Shown here: positions 22,105 through 34,937 of the stretch, piece by piece
Layout of the letters: each line of letters starts with the position of its first letter
Numbering within the stretch: position 1 is the first letter of the stretch
Source: Parascedosporium putredinis
Lineage: Eukaryota > Ascomycota > Sordariomycetes > Microascales > Microascaceae
Reading direction: 5' to 3'
NCBI GenBank assembly: GCA_949357655.1
Contig: CASHTG010000017.1
Coordinates: 1,550,001 to 1,614,000 of the forward strand
DNA: 64,000 nt
The notes under the pieces: generated by a model
What the model was told of the DNA's origin: nothing
The model's database searches: none
The model's input: only the letters and a program-made list of their open reading frames with translations
Program-made: the position numbers and the translations under genes

Positions 22105-24237
22105 CTATAAGGCAGTGAATTTTAGAGAGAAAGAAAAGAAAAGCTGGAAGCACCCATGCAATTCGTTGGCGTATAGAGATATATAGTCCAAAAATAAGCC
22201 TAAAAGAAGTAGGATACCTGGTGATGGAGAGTAAGAAGGAGGGTGGTTTTTTTTTCTTTGTCGGATAGACGGCATTTCTACGTACATATGGCTCCTTGGG
22301 AAATCTAATCACATCGTCTACATCGCATCACTCTGGCTCCACCGACTTCTGTTTTCGAGAATTCTGTGATTTTTCTCCTAGGTTCCAGGACCATCGACAG
22401 GACCCAGGAGCTAACAAAATAGAGCGGGTCGCTTCTGCGGCGAAATTTCGCAGTATGGAATGTCGAATGACCTATCCAGCTATTCCATTCATAGATCCAT
22501 AGATGGATGAAATGGATCTATTGTAGTGGGGGTGAGCCAACCGGAGCGGATTCGGTGGCGCCGGATTGACGTGGACCCGTGGTTTCCGACTTGGAACCAA
22601 CATGCCCTCTCAAAGTTGCATCTCCTACCACTGCAAGGGGAATGCTGCGTCCGGATGTTAGGGAAATCCTATAATCGACAACAGTACGATGTGATTGTTC
22701 GAGATTATTCGCAGACGAATACTTGCAGCTCCGGCGGGACTGAGATTCACGTATTCGATGCGTGCGAGACCTTGTAGTTCTGGGAGTAGTCAAGTGTAGG
22801 AGGCTTAAAGAGGAACATTGAAGTGAGAGAGAGTCTATCTTTATGGCCCCGTCCTTTCCACTTTCTGTTCCTTTAGCCCGTCTTCTTTGTTACAGACTAG
22901 ATTTTGAGGCAAAAACAAAACATCCATAGATGGGTCAAGAGAGTTACTTGTAGAGACGAAGTAGGCGTGTGTGATTTTTGGGCTGAGGTCTCATCAAGAT
23001 TCTGAGGAAGGAATTCGATGTTCAGGAAGCTACAAGTACTAGGTACTTCGCCTCTGCCTCTCCCCAATCAAGATGCACTCTCCCAAGAACAAGGAGCACT
23101 AGAGCTCCATCGGCGGTTCTCAATCGAGCTCTCACACTGATCATCGACCACACTGATTCGTAATCTTGACAACATGCCTTGTTTCTAGAAATTGCGCCGA
23201 TGAAAATGGTCCTGCCGACGTACGCGCTCCAGAGGGAGAGGCCGGCGGCGGACCAGAGCGCTGCCTGTACCTGACGAAAATTTGCAAGGGTCGGCTGGCC
23301 ATGCGGTGTATTTACAAAGTTTTCTTGCATGGCCAGGCCCGTGAGGACCTGGACGTGGGCGGTACGTGGTTTCCACGGCAGCCGGTGTCAATGTCGAGCG
23401 GCGAGGTGGGGGTAAATTGGTGGCCTGGGCTGGACATGTTGATGCGCTGAGTATTGAGGCGGCCAACGATGGGTGAGTGGGAGCGGGTGCGTGTGTGAAT
23501 TGTGACCGGGTCTTGTGAATTGATTGAATTTTTCTTTTGTAAAATTTCAAGCGTTTTTGACGGGCCAACTACTTGTAGTGTAGATCTGGCGAAGAAGCCT
23601 AACAGCGTTAATTGTGAAAGGGCCTTGGCTTGTAAGGCCAGGCCAACACTGCAACATCGGGAACTTGATAGAACCAGTCGAAGCACAGTTCCAGACGCCA
23701 CTCGACAGCTACCCGCAGCCCCTCTCTCGTCCCCTCCTCCCACCTCGGCCCCTCTGGAGCCTCACACAGCGCAGTCGTCAGGGTCAACCATGTATTAGTG
23801 GGTGTGCACCTCTCTCGCGACCCAAATGTACCCTGTACATGGGCCCGCGCGCGCAACCTAGCCCAGCAAGCCCAGCAAGCCCAGTTGCCCTCCCGCCCGG
23901 CTGACAAAAAATCAGCCTACCTTGAATGTTGTGTGTGGTCCCCGCCATCGATCTCTTACCTCACCTCGCTCTCTTTGATGCTATCTGCTTCCGCACCTGC
24001 ACCTTCCGCTTCGCAGCCTCCCACCCCTCACCAACTTTTTCCTGACCCTTGAAATTCCCGTCCAGCTCAGGGACTCCTCCTCACCCTTTCTCCCCGCTTC
24101 ACGATCGATCCGATCGCGTAATTCTCCTCTCGAACCGACCCAGCTTGCCCATTTTTCCATCGTTTCAACAACCCCCGCAATTCGGAAACTCTGGTCTTGG
24201 ACTTCCCCGCCATTTCCTCCCCCACCTCGCTGCGATC
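22105..24237. other. Intergenic region between AGT and crm1
   Basis: It holds the AGT 3' flank, three TACTTGTA/TACAAGTA octamers within 630 bp (22945, 23031, 23570) and the C/T-rich crm1 promoter and leader (about 23930-24237). No gene is recognised. Confidence 0.5.
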
Positions 24238-27200
24238 ATGGCTGTCTCCATTGAGGAGCTGGACAGTCTTGTCCGCGATTTCTACGAAGGGCGCGGCGAG
24301 CAGGTATGCATCCTGCGCTTGTCGAAGCTATCGGCTTTGCGAACTGTCAACGCTGACCCGTAGCTTTTTTTTTCTCTTCCCCCTCGCGTAGCAAAAAGTA
24401 GCACAAGCTCGATTGAACCAGGTATGCACGCCGCCCCCCTCCTCGACACCTCCTTCACCGCGTCGCCAGACACAAGATAGGACACAGTAGCTAACCCACC
24501 TCCCCGTGATCTAGTTTAAGGAAGACCCTGATGCCTGGCTTATGGTCGATAAGATATTGTCCGATGCAACCTACCCTCAAACGAAATGTGCGTCTGGAGC
24601 CTTGCCAACGTGTATGCTACTTGCATACTTCGACCAGCTACTGACGTATCAATATTTGGTGTGCAGATTTGGGCCTTCAAGTCCTCGATAATGTCATCAT
24701 GACTAGGTGGAAGGTCCTTCCCCGCGAACAATGTCAAGGTGGGTGAACCGTGAACCTTTCACGCACTCCCCTTCTGCTACTTATATCTACCTATTTGCGC
24801 CAATGATCCACAGGGAGTGGCGGACATCAAGATGGCTAACCTCCCGCAGGCATCCGAAACTTCATTGTTCAATTCATCATCCAATGCTCTGGCTCCGAAG
24901 AGTCTCTGCGCTCCCAAAAGACGCTGTTGAACAAGCTAAACCTCGTTCTTGTGTCGGTGCTGAAGCAGGAGTGGCCTCACCAGTGGCCAACCTTTATCAA
25001 CGAAATCATCACGTCGTGCCACTCGAGCCTCTCGATCTGCGAAAACAACATGACGATTCTCCGTCTCCTTTCCGAGGAGGTTTTCGACTATTCTGCCGAG
25101 CAAATGACGTCGACCAGGACCAAAAACCTCAAGACGACAATGTGTGCCGAGTTCTCCCAAATTTTCCAGCTATGCCAAGAGATCCTCTCCACGGCAAACC
25201 AGCCCAGCCTGATCAAGGCCACCCTCGAGACCTTGCTCCGGTTCTGCAACTGGATCCCCCTCGGTTACATTTTCGAGACAAACCTTATTGATACCCTCCG
25301 TACCCGTTTCCTCGAAGTTCCCGAGTTCCGCAACGTTACACTCCAGTGTCTGACAGAGATCGGTGGTCTGCAGACTGGTGGGCCTGGCCAGCCAACCTAT
25401 GAAGAGCAGCTGGTGAAGATGTTCACCGAAGTCCTAACCACCATCTCCAACATTATCCCCATCACATTAGACCTCAAGGAGACGTACCCCAACAGTAACT
25501 CGCGCGATCAAGAGTTTATCCAAAACCTCGCGCTCTTCTTGTGCAACTTCTTTAGCATGCATCTCAATGTAAGTGCACTGGTACCACCACTCATACCATA
25601 CCTTCCTTTGCAGTCCTCGTCAGGGTGTTTGTTGCTGCTTTGGCTCTTTCCCGTCACCTTTGGCACCTACGCTTCTGGCCGCCCTTGTCCTATCTCCTCC
25701 TAACCAAGTGTTGCCGTGCTTTTAGCTCATCGAGAACCTTCCCAACCGCGACTTCCTGTCTCACGGACACTTTTACTTGATCCGAATATCCCAAATCGAC
25801 GACCGCGAAATCTTCAAGATTTGCCTTGACTACTGGCTGAAGCTCGTCCAAGATCTCTACGAGGAGATGCAGCAGCTTCCAGTCGCCGATCTCAACCCGC
25901 TGATGGGCATGGGCGGCGGCATCTCGGGCGGTGGTGCCCCCAACCCGGCCCTCCTGGCGAACTACCCCCTTCGAAAGCACAAGTTCACCGAAATCCTGTC
26001 CAACCTACGAGTAGTTATGATCGAGAAGATGGTTAGGCCAGAGGAGGTTCTTATCGTAGAAAACGACGAGGGAGAGATTGTGCGAGAATTTGTCAAGGAA
26101 AGCGATACCGTTCAGCTTTACAAGACGATTCGCGAATGTCTCGTATACCTCACACATCTCGACGTGGTCGACACGGAAAACATCATGACGGAAAAGTTGG
26201 CGAGGCAGGTCGACAATTCCGAATGGTCATGGCATAACTGCAACGTCCTATGCTGGGCCATCGGTTCCATTTCCCTGGCCATGAACGAGGAGACGGAGAA
26301 GCGATTCCTCGTAACCGTCATCAAAGATCTTCTCGGCCTGACCGAGATGAAGCGAGGAAAGGACAACAAGGCTGTCGTTGCCAGTAATATCATGTATATT
26401 GTTGGCCAATACCCGCGGTTCCTCAAGGCGCATTGGAAGTTCCTCAAGACGGTGGTGAACAAGCTCTTTGAGTTTATGCACGAGTCTCACGAAGGTAGGT
26501 CTGCGTTGCGGGAAGGATCACATAAACCCACTCCCCCCTTCCTTCCTTTCTTTCTTTTCTTTTGCAGCTATTCATCTTTGGACTAACACACCATTTTTCG
26601 TGACGTCTAGGTGTCCAGGACATGGCTTGCGACACCTTTATCAAGATTGCTCGACAGTGCCGCCGTCACTTTGTGGCCCTCCAGCCAAGTGAGCAGGAGC
26701 CCTTCATTGAGGAGATTATTAGGAACCTCCATAAGATTACCTGCGACCTCACACCTCAGCAAGTCCACACGTTCTACGAGGCATGCGGTTACATGGTCGC
26801 CGCCCAGGGTAGCAAGCCACAGCAAGAGCGCCTTCTCGCCGATTTGATGGCACTGCCGAACGCTGCTTGGGATGAGATCATCAAGCAAGCCACGATGAGC
26901 CCTGCGATTCTCCAAGACTCGGAGACGATCAAGGTCATTGGCAACATCATGAAGACAAATGTGTCGGCATGCACATCCATTGGGCCTTATTTCTACCCCC
27001 AGATCGGGAGGATCTACCACGATATGCTCCAGATGTACCGCGCCACTAGCACCTTGATTTCCGAGGCGGTATCCAAGGAAGGCGAAATCGCGACCAAGAT
27101 GCCCAAGGTCCGAGGTTTGCGCACGATCAAGAAAGAAGTCTTGAAGCTCATCGAGACGTACGTCGAAAAGGCTGAGGATCTTCAGGCGGTTAGGTTGCAA

Positions 27201-28364
27201 ATGGTTCCTCCTCTCTTGGACTCCGTTTTGGTGGATTACAACCGCAATGTGCCCGGTGCCCGAGATGCCGAGGTCCTCAAGGCCATGTCTGCCATCATCT
27301 CGAAGCTCTCTGTAAGTTTCATATCGACCTCTCCCCCAACGATGTTATCTTGCTTTCGAAGGGAGTATGGCGAAAGACGTTTTTAGCTAACACGGCATCC
27401 CCTCACCTGTAGTCTCTGATGGACGATCAAATTCCTACCATTATGGAAAATGTGTTCGAGTGCACGCTGGAGATGATCAACAAGGACTTTTCCGAGTTCC
27501 CCGAGCATCGATTCGAGTTCTTCAACCTCCTTAGGGCCATCAACTTGCACTGCTTCCCTGCGTTGCTCAAGCTTGACAACCGCCAGTTCAAATTTGTCAT
27601 TGACTCGTGTTCGTGGGCGTTCAAGCACGACAACCGAGACGTCGAGGCTGCCGGTCTCAACATGTGCTTGGAGCTGATCAACAACATTGCCGAGAAGACG
27701 GATGTCCAGACATCCAACATGTTCTTCCAGCAGTTCTTCATTCCCATCTTGCAAGACATCTTCTACGTTGCGACTGATCCCGATCACAAGGCCGGCTTCA
27801 AGACGCAGTCGATGCTTCTGATGAGGCTCTTCTACTTTGTTAGCCCTGCGGACGGAACATCTCCCAAGATCCAGGGCCCAATCTATCCTCCTACGGAAGC
27901 GCAGCCGGGCACTGGAAACAAGGAGTTCCTGGCCAACTTTGTGGCACTGCAGATGAAGAACGCGTTCCCCAACCTACAGCCGTAAGTGATCTATAAAGGC
28001 TCCTCCCCCTCCCCACCCCTTACCCGTCCCAAAACTCCTCACCACCAGAGGAGAGGAAAAGGATGACGGCGTAGCCAAGTCTCAATCCAATCTGTTTTAT
28101 CTTTTGTCCAAGCTAACATGACCCAGGGCTCAAATCTCGTCATTTGTCGAGAACCTCTTTGCGTACAACACCCAATACGACAAGTTCCGCCTCAACCTGC
28201 GAGACTTCCTCATTTCCCTCAAGGAATTTGCCGGTGACAATGCGGAACTCTACATTGTAGAGAAGGAGCAACAGGAGCGGGATGCCAAGGCGGCGGATCT
28301 CGAGCGCCGAGCCAAGGTGGGCGGTCTCTTGAAGCCTTCAGAGTTGGAGGAGGACGAGCTGTGA
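24238..28364 (+). CDS. crm1: Exportin-1 (CRM1/Xpo1), nuclear export receptor
   Basis: The karyopherin-beta that binds leucine-rich nuclear export signals with Ran-GTP and carries proteins and ribosomal subunits out of the nucleus. Nine exons join without error: 24238-24303, 24392-24421, 24515-24587, 24667-24738, 24850-25568, 25726-26494, 26611-27311, 27413-27981 and 28127-28364. The product is 1078 residues, normal for the family. Landmarks are the importin-beta N-terminal region ([27 protein letters not shown]), the exportin-1-like domain ([26 protein letters not shown]), the signal-binding groove ([40 protein letters not shown]) and the CRM1 C-terminal domain ([40 protein letters not shown]), ending EELEEDEL-like. 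Residue 526 (codon 26341) is Thr at the position of human Cys528, the leptomycin B target. Introns are 84-157 bp with ordinary sites. No frameshift is seen, unlike most neighbours. Confidence 0.98.
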
Positions 28365-29471
28365 CTTCGTCAAGAGCTACGAACAGAATTCCGGCCTAAT
28401 TATGGCGAACCTGGCCCCGACACAAAGGTCGAAGGGAACTCGGAGCAAGATGGCCTCGATGGCTGGGACGTATACGGACTGTGACCGGGATTGGTGGGGA
28501 ATGGTTAGCGTATTTGGAGCGAGCATCGGAGCGGGCATCATATCCTCTGGCGCCAACCTCCGTTCTCGCGTGGTGTTGAGAACCCGAGCCAAGCGCGTCA
28601 CAGTCCGTATTGTAGTGATACCAAAAGAAACTTATGCACCACCTTATCCCCCATGCCTTTCTAACCCTTTTGCCAACAAGAGCATAGTTGATCCGTTGCT
28701 TGCATGCTTGCTGCCATTATTTTTCTTTCCCTTCTCTCTCTCTACTTTTCATCTCTTCGATTATTCCAATTCTTCAAGTCTTGTCTTTTTCTTTTTCTTT
28801 CTCTTTCCTTTAGAACAACTTATCAGACTCGCCAACGGCTCGAGCGGCAAAGAAGGCGGAAGAATGGTGGGCGGTTGGGCTGGAAGGAGAGAGAAAAAGG
28901 GTTTATATCTCATGTCTGCAAAGTGTACCTATGCTGCCAGAGGGGAGAAAAAGGCAGCCAAGGAGAAGAGACGGCGCCGAGGAATCAAAACTAGGGGCAG
29001 GCAGAGTGTAGTTGGATGTGCGGTGTTGGCAAAGAAATGAGTGGATGAGAAGACAAAAAGAATGAAATGGTTCATGCTATCTTGATGCGAGTTGCTACTG
29101 TCTACACAAATGGGGCCTGTGATTGAATATCTACACAACCGACTTTCTCGGTTTCCTGCATTGACCTTTGTTGGCAGAGATAGAGTCCCCGCGGGGTCGC
29201 CGATCGTTCAACGAGCACCCTCGGGCTTGTACAATTTCGAGCCTTCCAAGCCTCCGACAACGCAACGACGTTTCCCAAGAGACGCGGAATCCGAAACACC
29301 CTCGGTATCCGGATTGATTGTGGATTTCGTGAGAGGTGGGACGGGACGGCGCTTCAAGACCCAGAAGCCGCCGGGGAACAAGAAAAAGGCCTCGTGTCGC
29401 CCGGGGAGGAGGAGGGGTTTTCTTTTCCGTTTTTTTCCTTCTTGAAGCTTCGCCGAGTTCCCTCCTCGGTC

Positions 29472-29487
29472 GTGTGTGTGTGTGTGT
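29472..29487. repeat. GT dinucleotide run
   Basis: Eight GT units in the region downstream of crm1. Confidence 0.9.
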
Positions 29488-31583
29488 CCATTGCGGCGGC
29501 GGGTAGGATGTCCACGACATGAGGAGACCCTGAGGGGAGGCCGTCGGGCGATGTGTAGGACACGGCGCTGAGTTTCTTCCACCCTTTTTTCGTTTGCGGG
29601 TGCCGTCCCAGCGCTCCCGTCGCTTGTCTCCCGCACGTCCAAGGACGGGGATGTCTTGTGTTGCTGTAGCTCACGATGGGGGACAGCGGTGGGATACTGG
29701 CGCCGGGGGCGCTTTCGCTCTCCCCTCCTCGCGCACGATTTGCATGATTGCTCATCGTAGAGTTGCCACCGCCTCCAGCGTCGTCAGCACCGCTACCGAC
29801 AGGCTTCTAGACCCGGCCCTCGCTTTTCTCTTATCATCTCTCTGTTTTTATTAGTTTAAGTGTCCTTCTCCTACTTTGTCTTGTAGCTTGTTCATCGAAA
29901 CCCCCTCGGTCGAGATTCACCCTTTCACGAGAGATTGCCTCATCTGGGTCAAGCCCTTCTCCCCAAGCCGCTCAACTTGGTTGTGACTAGCCACGAGACA
30001 GAAAAAGACAAAGAGGAGTGGTTACGCGGACGCACCACCACCCTCCTCCCTCGCCGCTTCACCAAGTACGACGCCCCTCAACACCCCGTACGACGACGGA
30101 CAAGGCGATCTCACGGAACCCAACAAGCGGGGAGGGGCAAGCTCGAGTGACGTTGGCCAAGCTGTCGTTGTTTTTTTCTTTTCTTTCTTTTTCGTCTTGG
30201 TTCGCGGCGGTGTCAAAGGGCGGAGGAGGAAAGGGAGGTTGCTACCCGCGTGGTTGTGGCCTGCTGTCAAAAGTCAACCAAGGTGCGTCACGCCACATCT
30301 ACCCCGTCTGCCGATGCTGTCGCTTCTCGCCATATCCTGCTTCGCCCCTCGTCAACCCTGTTCCTCTCGTTTCTCCCCAACCATGCTGTGGGAGCGGGGA
30401 GGGGTTTCTCGTCGGATATCAGGGTAGCGAAGCGGTGTCTCGGCGGCCTCGACAAGGAAGATGAGAACAAATGGTTAGGCAGTGATCGAGCCACCCATCG
30501 CCGCCGTCATTCTCACTCAACAGCAAGGAGACGAACCGATGACGCTCTCGGGAAGCCATCTTCGGCGTCGACGGGAACAACAGCTCACGGGCGGGGAAAC
30601 GGGGGCCCGGGGGTCTCTGTCAAACCACGCCGACTCCAGGGAGGGCTCCCGGCTCGCGAACAATTACAGTGTGCCTCGTTCTCCCTCCCTCCATTTCGCA
30701 AGAAAAGCTGGGAGGGGGCGAGAGGCGGTCCTGCGTAACCCTCTTCTCGCGCCGCACAGCGATCGATCCGCCTTGCTCGAGAATCTGCGTCCGTCCCAGA
30801 AGGGGAAGAGACGGGGAAACGGACGAAAAGCTAAGATGCCTAGCAAGAAAAGACAAAAGGGACAAGGCTCCAGCCTACCGTCCATCCCCGACCAGCTCTA
30901 GTCAAAGGCGTCGGGCCGCCTTGACGGATACCTCCTGCGACTTAGCGCAAAACTCCTCCGAAAAGAGACAGCGAATATCGCGTGTGCACTATGCTCTCTC
31001 GAGCTCCTCGTTTCCCTGCGAACACGCCCATCTTGATATCTGGTTTCTCACGTCAAAAGAGGTTCTTTCGTAGACCCTTCGCTTTCAGTATTCCATCCAT
31101 GCATCAGCATCAAAACCCTCCCCCAAGAAGGGGGCGTATCGGTATCTTTGTCCCCTGTTGCCTCCAAAGCCCCCTCCCCTCTCCCCACCCTGCTTGCTCC
31201 CTCCCCTTGGTATATCTCCGGTCACACAACGCTGGCATGAAAGAAGGAGAAAGGGAAGGGGGGCGTGGCGAGGAGAGGCGAAATGGTATTCTCTCCCAAG
31301 CACTTGCGTACGCGAAGTTCCCCTCAAGCATGTTTCGTTCCCGGCAGGCATCGGAGCAAGCGTCCACCCCAAGCCACCCTTTCCTTTCCTTTTCCTTCCT
31401 CCCTCTTCCGGTAACCGATGCTACCTCGCTCCTGGCGGATATCGCCACAGCCTTTTGCATGTGCACTCAAGCGCCCGACCCCCTCAGCCCAGGGCCAGCC
31501 CGGAGCTGACCTACCGGAGAGTCTTTTTTGATCTTCCCAAGACGAGAAAGGGGTGAGGAAAGGATTAAGAAAAAGGGGAAGCG

Positions 31584-31607
31584 AAAAGAAAAAGAAAAAG
31601 AAAAAGA
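31584..31607. repeat. AAAAG-type purine repeat
   Basis: Imperfect tandem GAAAAA/GAAAAG units within a longer purine-rich strand (about 31540-31620). Confidence 0.8.
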
Positions 31608-32309
31608 CAGAAAACGGAAATGGCATTCGCATGCATGCCGCTGTGCCTCAACCTTTCGTTTGTTTGCCCACCCCTGTAACCCTATTTCGGCCTTTTGGCG
31701 TCGTGCTTTCTTGTAATTTTGCGCGGGCTCGAAACCTCACATTATGTATGATTCTGTAACGAGTAAAGATTGTATGCTGTATGGTTCAAATGTTCTGTCC
31801 CAATTCCTGCGCCCTCATCCCTCAGGCGCCTACTTGTAGCACGTCTCATTCACGTCTCCTTGTCCAAGGAGAAAGAACAAATCATGACGACGACGACGAG
31901 GGCGATTGGCGACAAGAAAAAAAAAAAGAAACAGAAAAGGAAACACCACAGATGCTGCCAGTTCAGGCATGGGCCCATGCCACCCTCCCAAAGAAGGAGG
32001 CAAATTTGTCGTTGGCACCCAAACATCCTTCACTTCGCCCTCTCTCCAACACCTCCCCGGTCCCAATCTATTTCCATTTCCAAGATTCCGGCCCCTCCAT
32101 CTCGGTTCTGGAGGTTTTCCTCTTCCAGTGCCTTGCAGCGGACAGGGTCTAATGTTCCAAGGCCGGACAACACCTCTATGTGATCCTTGGCCGCAAGTTT
32201 CATTTTTTTCTCTCTCCTCCTTTCGGACTCCTCCGCGTCGTCTTTTTCTCTCAAGGTGGCCTGCTTCTCTTATCTCGTGCCACAGCAAGCTCCCAGAGCA
32301 AGCTCCATC

Positions 32310-32405
32310 CACACACACACACACACACACACACACATAACACATACACATAATACACATGCACACACGCACAAACGCACACACGCACCCATCCATGCTT
32401 ACACA
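32310..32405. repeat. CA microsatellite with degenerate extension
   Basis: Fourteen uninterrupted CA units are followed by about 65 bp of imperfect CACATA/CACACG units. This suggests an older, longer array that is decaying. Confidence 0.9.
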
Positions 32406-33124
32406 CCCCTCCATATGCCCACGCATTCTTCCATATGCATCAGTCGTTCGTAACGGCTAAACGCACATTCCCGTAGAGTTATTTTCAGAGCCTCAGAGGG
32501 CTGCCTCCTGCTCCACACTCTTTTCTTACAGGACCGTACCCCGTGCGCCAGCCAGCCCGGGCCAACTTTCCCAACAAGGCCGGCAACCAGCGCCGAGTTG
32601 GAGGGTTTCCCAAGGCAGGGGATCGGCCGACTCACTAGAGAGGGAGGTGGTTTTTGGCGGCTGAGGAGAGGAATTATGTGAGATTTTGGCGGCTGCCAAT
32701 CTAGGATGCCCGCCAATCTCGTGTTAGTGCTTACGGATTACGATCATCTCGTCCGATAAGGGAGACGCAATCGCAACCCCCGGCCCCCCTCAGTTTTCAA
32801 GAGCTCGATGGATGAACAAGCGCAGGGGCCCTGTGCTTGTTTGGCTAAAAAGAGATCAAGAAAAAAACAAGTAATAAAAAAGAAGAGCTGCAGCCGGTCC
32901 ATCCCCAGGGATATGGTGTTATTCTCGGCTTGGGTAGTGTCCGTCGAGGCCCGGCAGCTCCGCCATTCTCGGACTTATTCGAGAAGCAGGGGTGCTCCAC
33001 GCCGGGAAACGAGCGCGAAGTCAAACAAACCACACACTGGTTTCCCGGCTCTCGCAACATCCTCGACCAAAATGCACCACCTCACCCTTTAATACCGTAA
33101 ACCCGCTCTCCGATGCCCCTTGTC

Positions 33125-33161
33125 GTGTGTGTGCGTGTGTGTGTCACGGTCACGGTCACGG
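33125..33161. repeat. GT run followed by three CACGGT units
   Basis: A GTGT-rich stretch passes into three tandem copies of CACGGT. Short simple repeat; no function seen. Confidence 0.8.
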
Positions 33162-34901
33162 GCCCGTGGCGACAGCTTCGGAGAGAATCGCCGCCTACCA
33201 TGACTAGGCCGATCCCTTCCATCTACCCCTTTGCCGGCTATCGTCAAGGTTTTGTGGATGCCTCAGCATTTTTCAGCGTAGCATCTCCCAATCTTCCACA
33301 AGAGTTTTGTGCGACCTACAATCCGACAAGGCGCCCCAGGAGGCCAGGGCCAGGGGTGGGGAGCTGGGTAAGAGAATCGAGTACTTTGGTAGAATGTCCG
33401 GTGATTGGGAAAAGAAGAGATCGTCTCTCCCCCCTCTCTCCTGGCCGCTCCGTTCGACATCTTCCATAACCACGGATCTGTCACCGGATGAGCCTGGCTC
33501 GAATCTGCAAGGGAGAGAGCACGATGGGGGCGAAAGCTTCGGTGCGCCGGTATCGAAGCGCCTCCATCCCCCTTTGTCCCCAAACTCTTCCTTCCGGACT
33601 TTCGGTTTTAGATCCTTCCCCCATCCCCAAGACGGGGGTTTCCAACAACGCGGACGTGGAAATTTCTGTTGTTGGTGGCTTGTAGCTCCGTCACATTACG
33701 CCGTGCCGTGGCGACCATGGGTGGTGATCTGGGTCGCGAGCTATCCTTGGGCGCCTCGCCGCTGCTGACCAAAGAGGCTCGAGGCAGTGCTCTCTGCGAG
33801 GCCGCGCGAGTTTCCATCTGGGCAGATGCTCCTAACATCCATCACAGGTCGTGGTCAGCAGAGCTTCACCTTGCTCACCTCCGGGGGCCGAACGGGCCAC
33901 CGACACATTTTGCAATGTTTGTGCTAGAATCAATGACCCCCAAGATGACAGCAAGTCTCCCCTTTCATTCGAACTCTTGACCTGGCGCACCCCCTTCTGC
34001 CGTCCCGCCATCCTCAACTTTGGGATGTGATAGACCAGGGCAATCACGGGAGCCGACCAGAGTCATGGTAAATGAGGCGCCACACCAATGCGAGAACTCT
34101 TGTAGATTCCCAACGGAACCTCACGCTGCGGAGCTAGCAAAAACCAAGGCCATTGAGCCGGTCCCTTCCCATTCATCGCTTTCTTTGCTTCCCAGCGCGC
34201 AGTGTCTAGGATGCTTTCGTATCCTGCCTAATCCTCGTCTTCTCCGTAACTCCGGGCGTTGGGCCTTCTTCATTCTCCCTTGCTTCGACGGTCGAACGAT
34301 TGCCGTTATCCCTTGCATAGCACGTCCGTCGGGTCAAGTAGTATTGGGACAGCACCATGTCAACTCTTGTTTCACAGGGGAAACAGCGCAAAAGGCGCCT
34401 CGGAGAGTGCCTCAGAGGGTGCTTGACGATCGTGGCAATGGTAACGAGGTCTCCACGGCCTCAAGGGGAGAAGGACGCGAACCGGGAACTTTGGGTAGCT
34501 CCATATAACTCCAGCTCGTGAAGCAAACATGACCGGGTTCGTCGCCGTCGCCCCATTGAACCAATGTGCCCCGTCCTGCTCTTCGGACAAACTAGCATTG
34601 CTAGGGGCACAAAAACCGGTAATCACCGGTGTGATGTGTTGCTTAACATCATCATCCCGCCGTCCACCCAGCCACTCAGAGACTCGGATCCCGCTCATGT
34701 GAGGAGTCGAGCAAGCTCGCTGAGCCCATTCAACCCTGGGGAGATAAGTGGCGGCGCAAAACTCTCCTATCTGGTGGCGAGGAGGACGGTAGAGTGATTG
34801 GCTGCTGGTCTCCTCGCACAAAACGAGCAAAGGGTTTCCTCCCACACCTCAGTCTCTGAAACCACTTGATCGGGACAATTTCTTGTGCAAGGCCCTTGTG
34901 A

Positions 34902-34937
34902 TGTGGTGGTGGTGGTGGTGGTGGTGGTGGTGGTGGG
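34902..34937. repeat. TGG trinucleotide repeat
   Basis: About eleven GTG/TGG units, G-rich on the plus strand. It translates as poly-Trp or poly-Val on one strand and poly-Pro on the other, so open frames here are artefacts of the repeat. Confidence 0.92.

Noticed and set aside
26611..26650. Cys in VQDMACDTF of CRM1 taken as the leptomycin B target
   Set aside because: Counting along the human protein places Cys528 in GLCEQKRGKDN, not here; the equivalent residue in this gene is Thr526.
26607..27200. 197-codon frame antisense to crm1
   Set aside because: It is the mirror of a strongly conserved exon of exportin-1.
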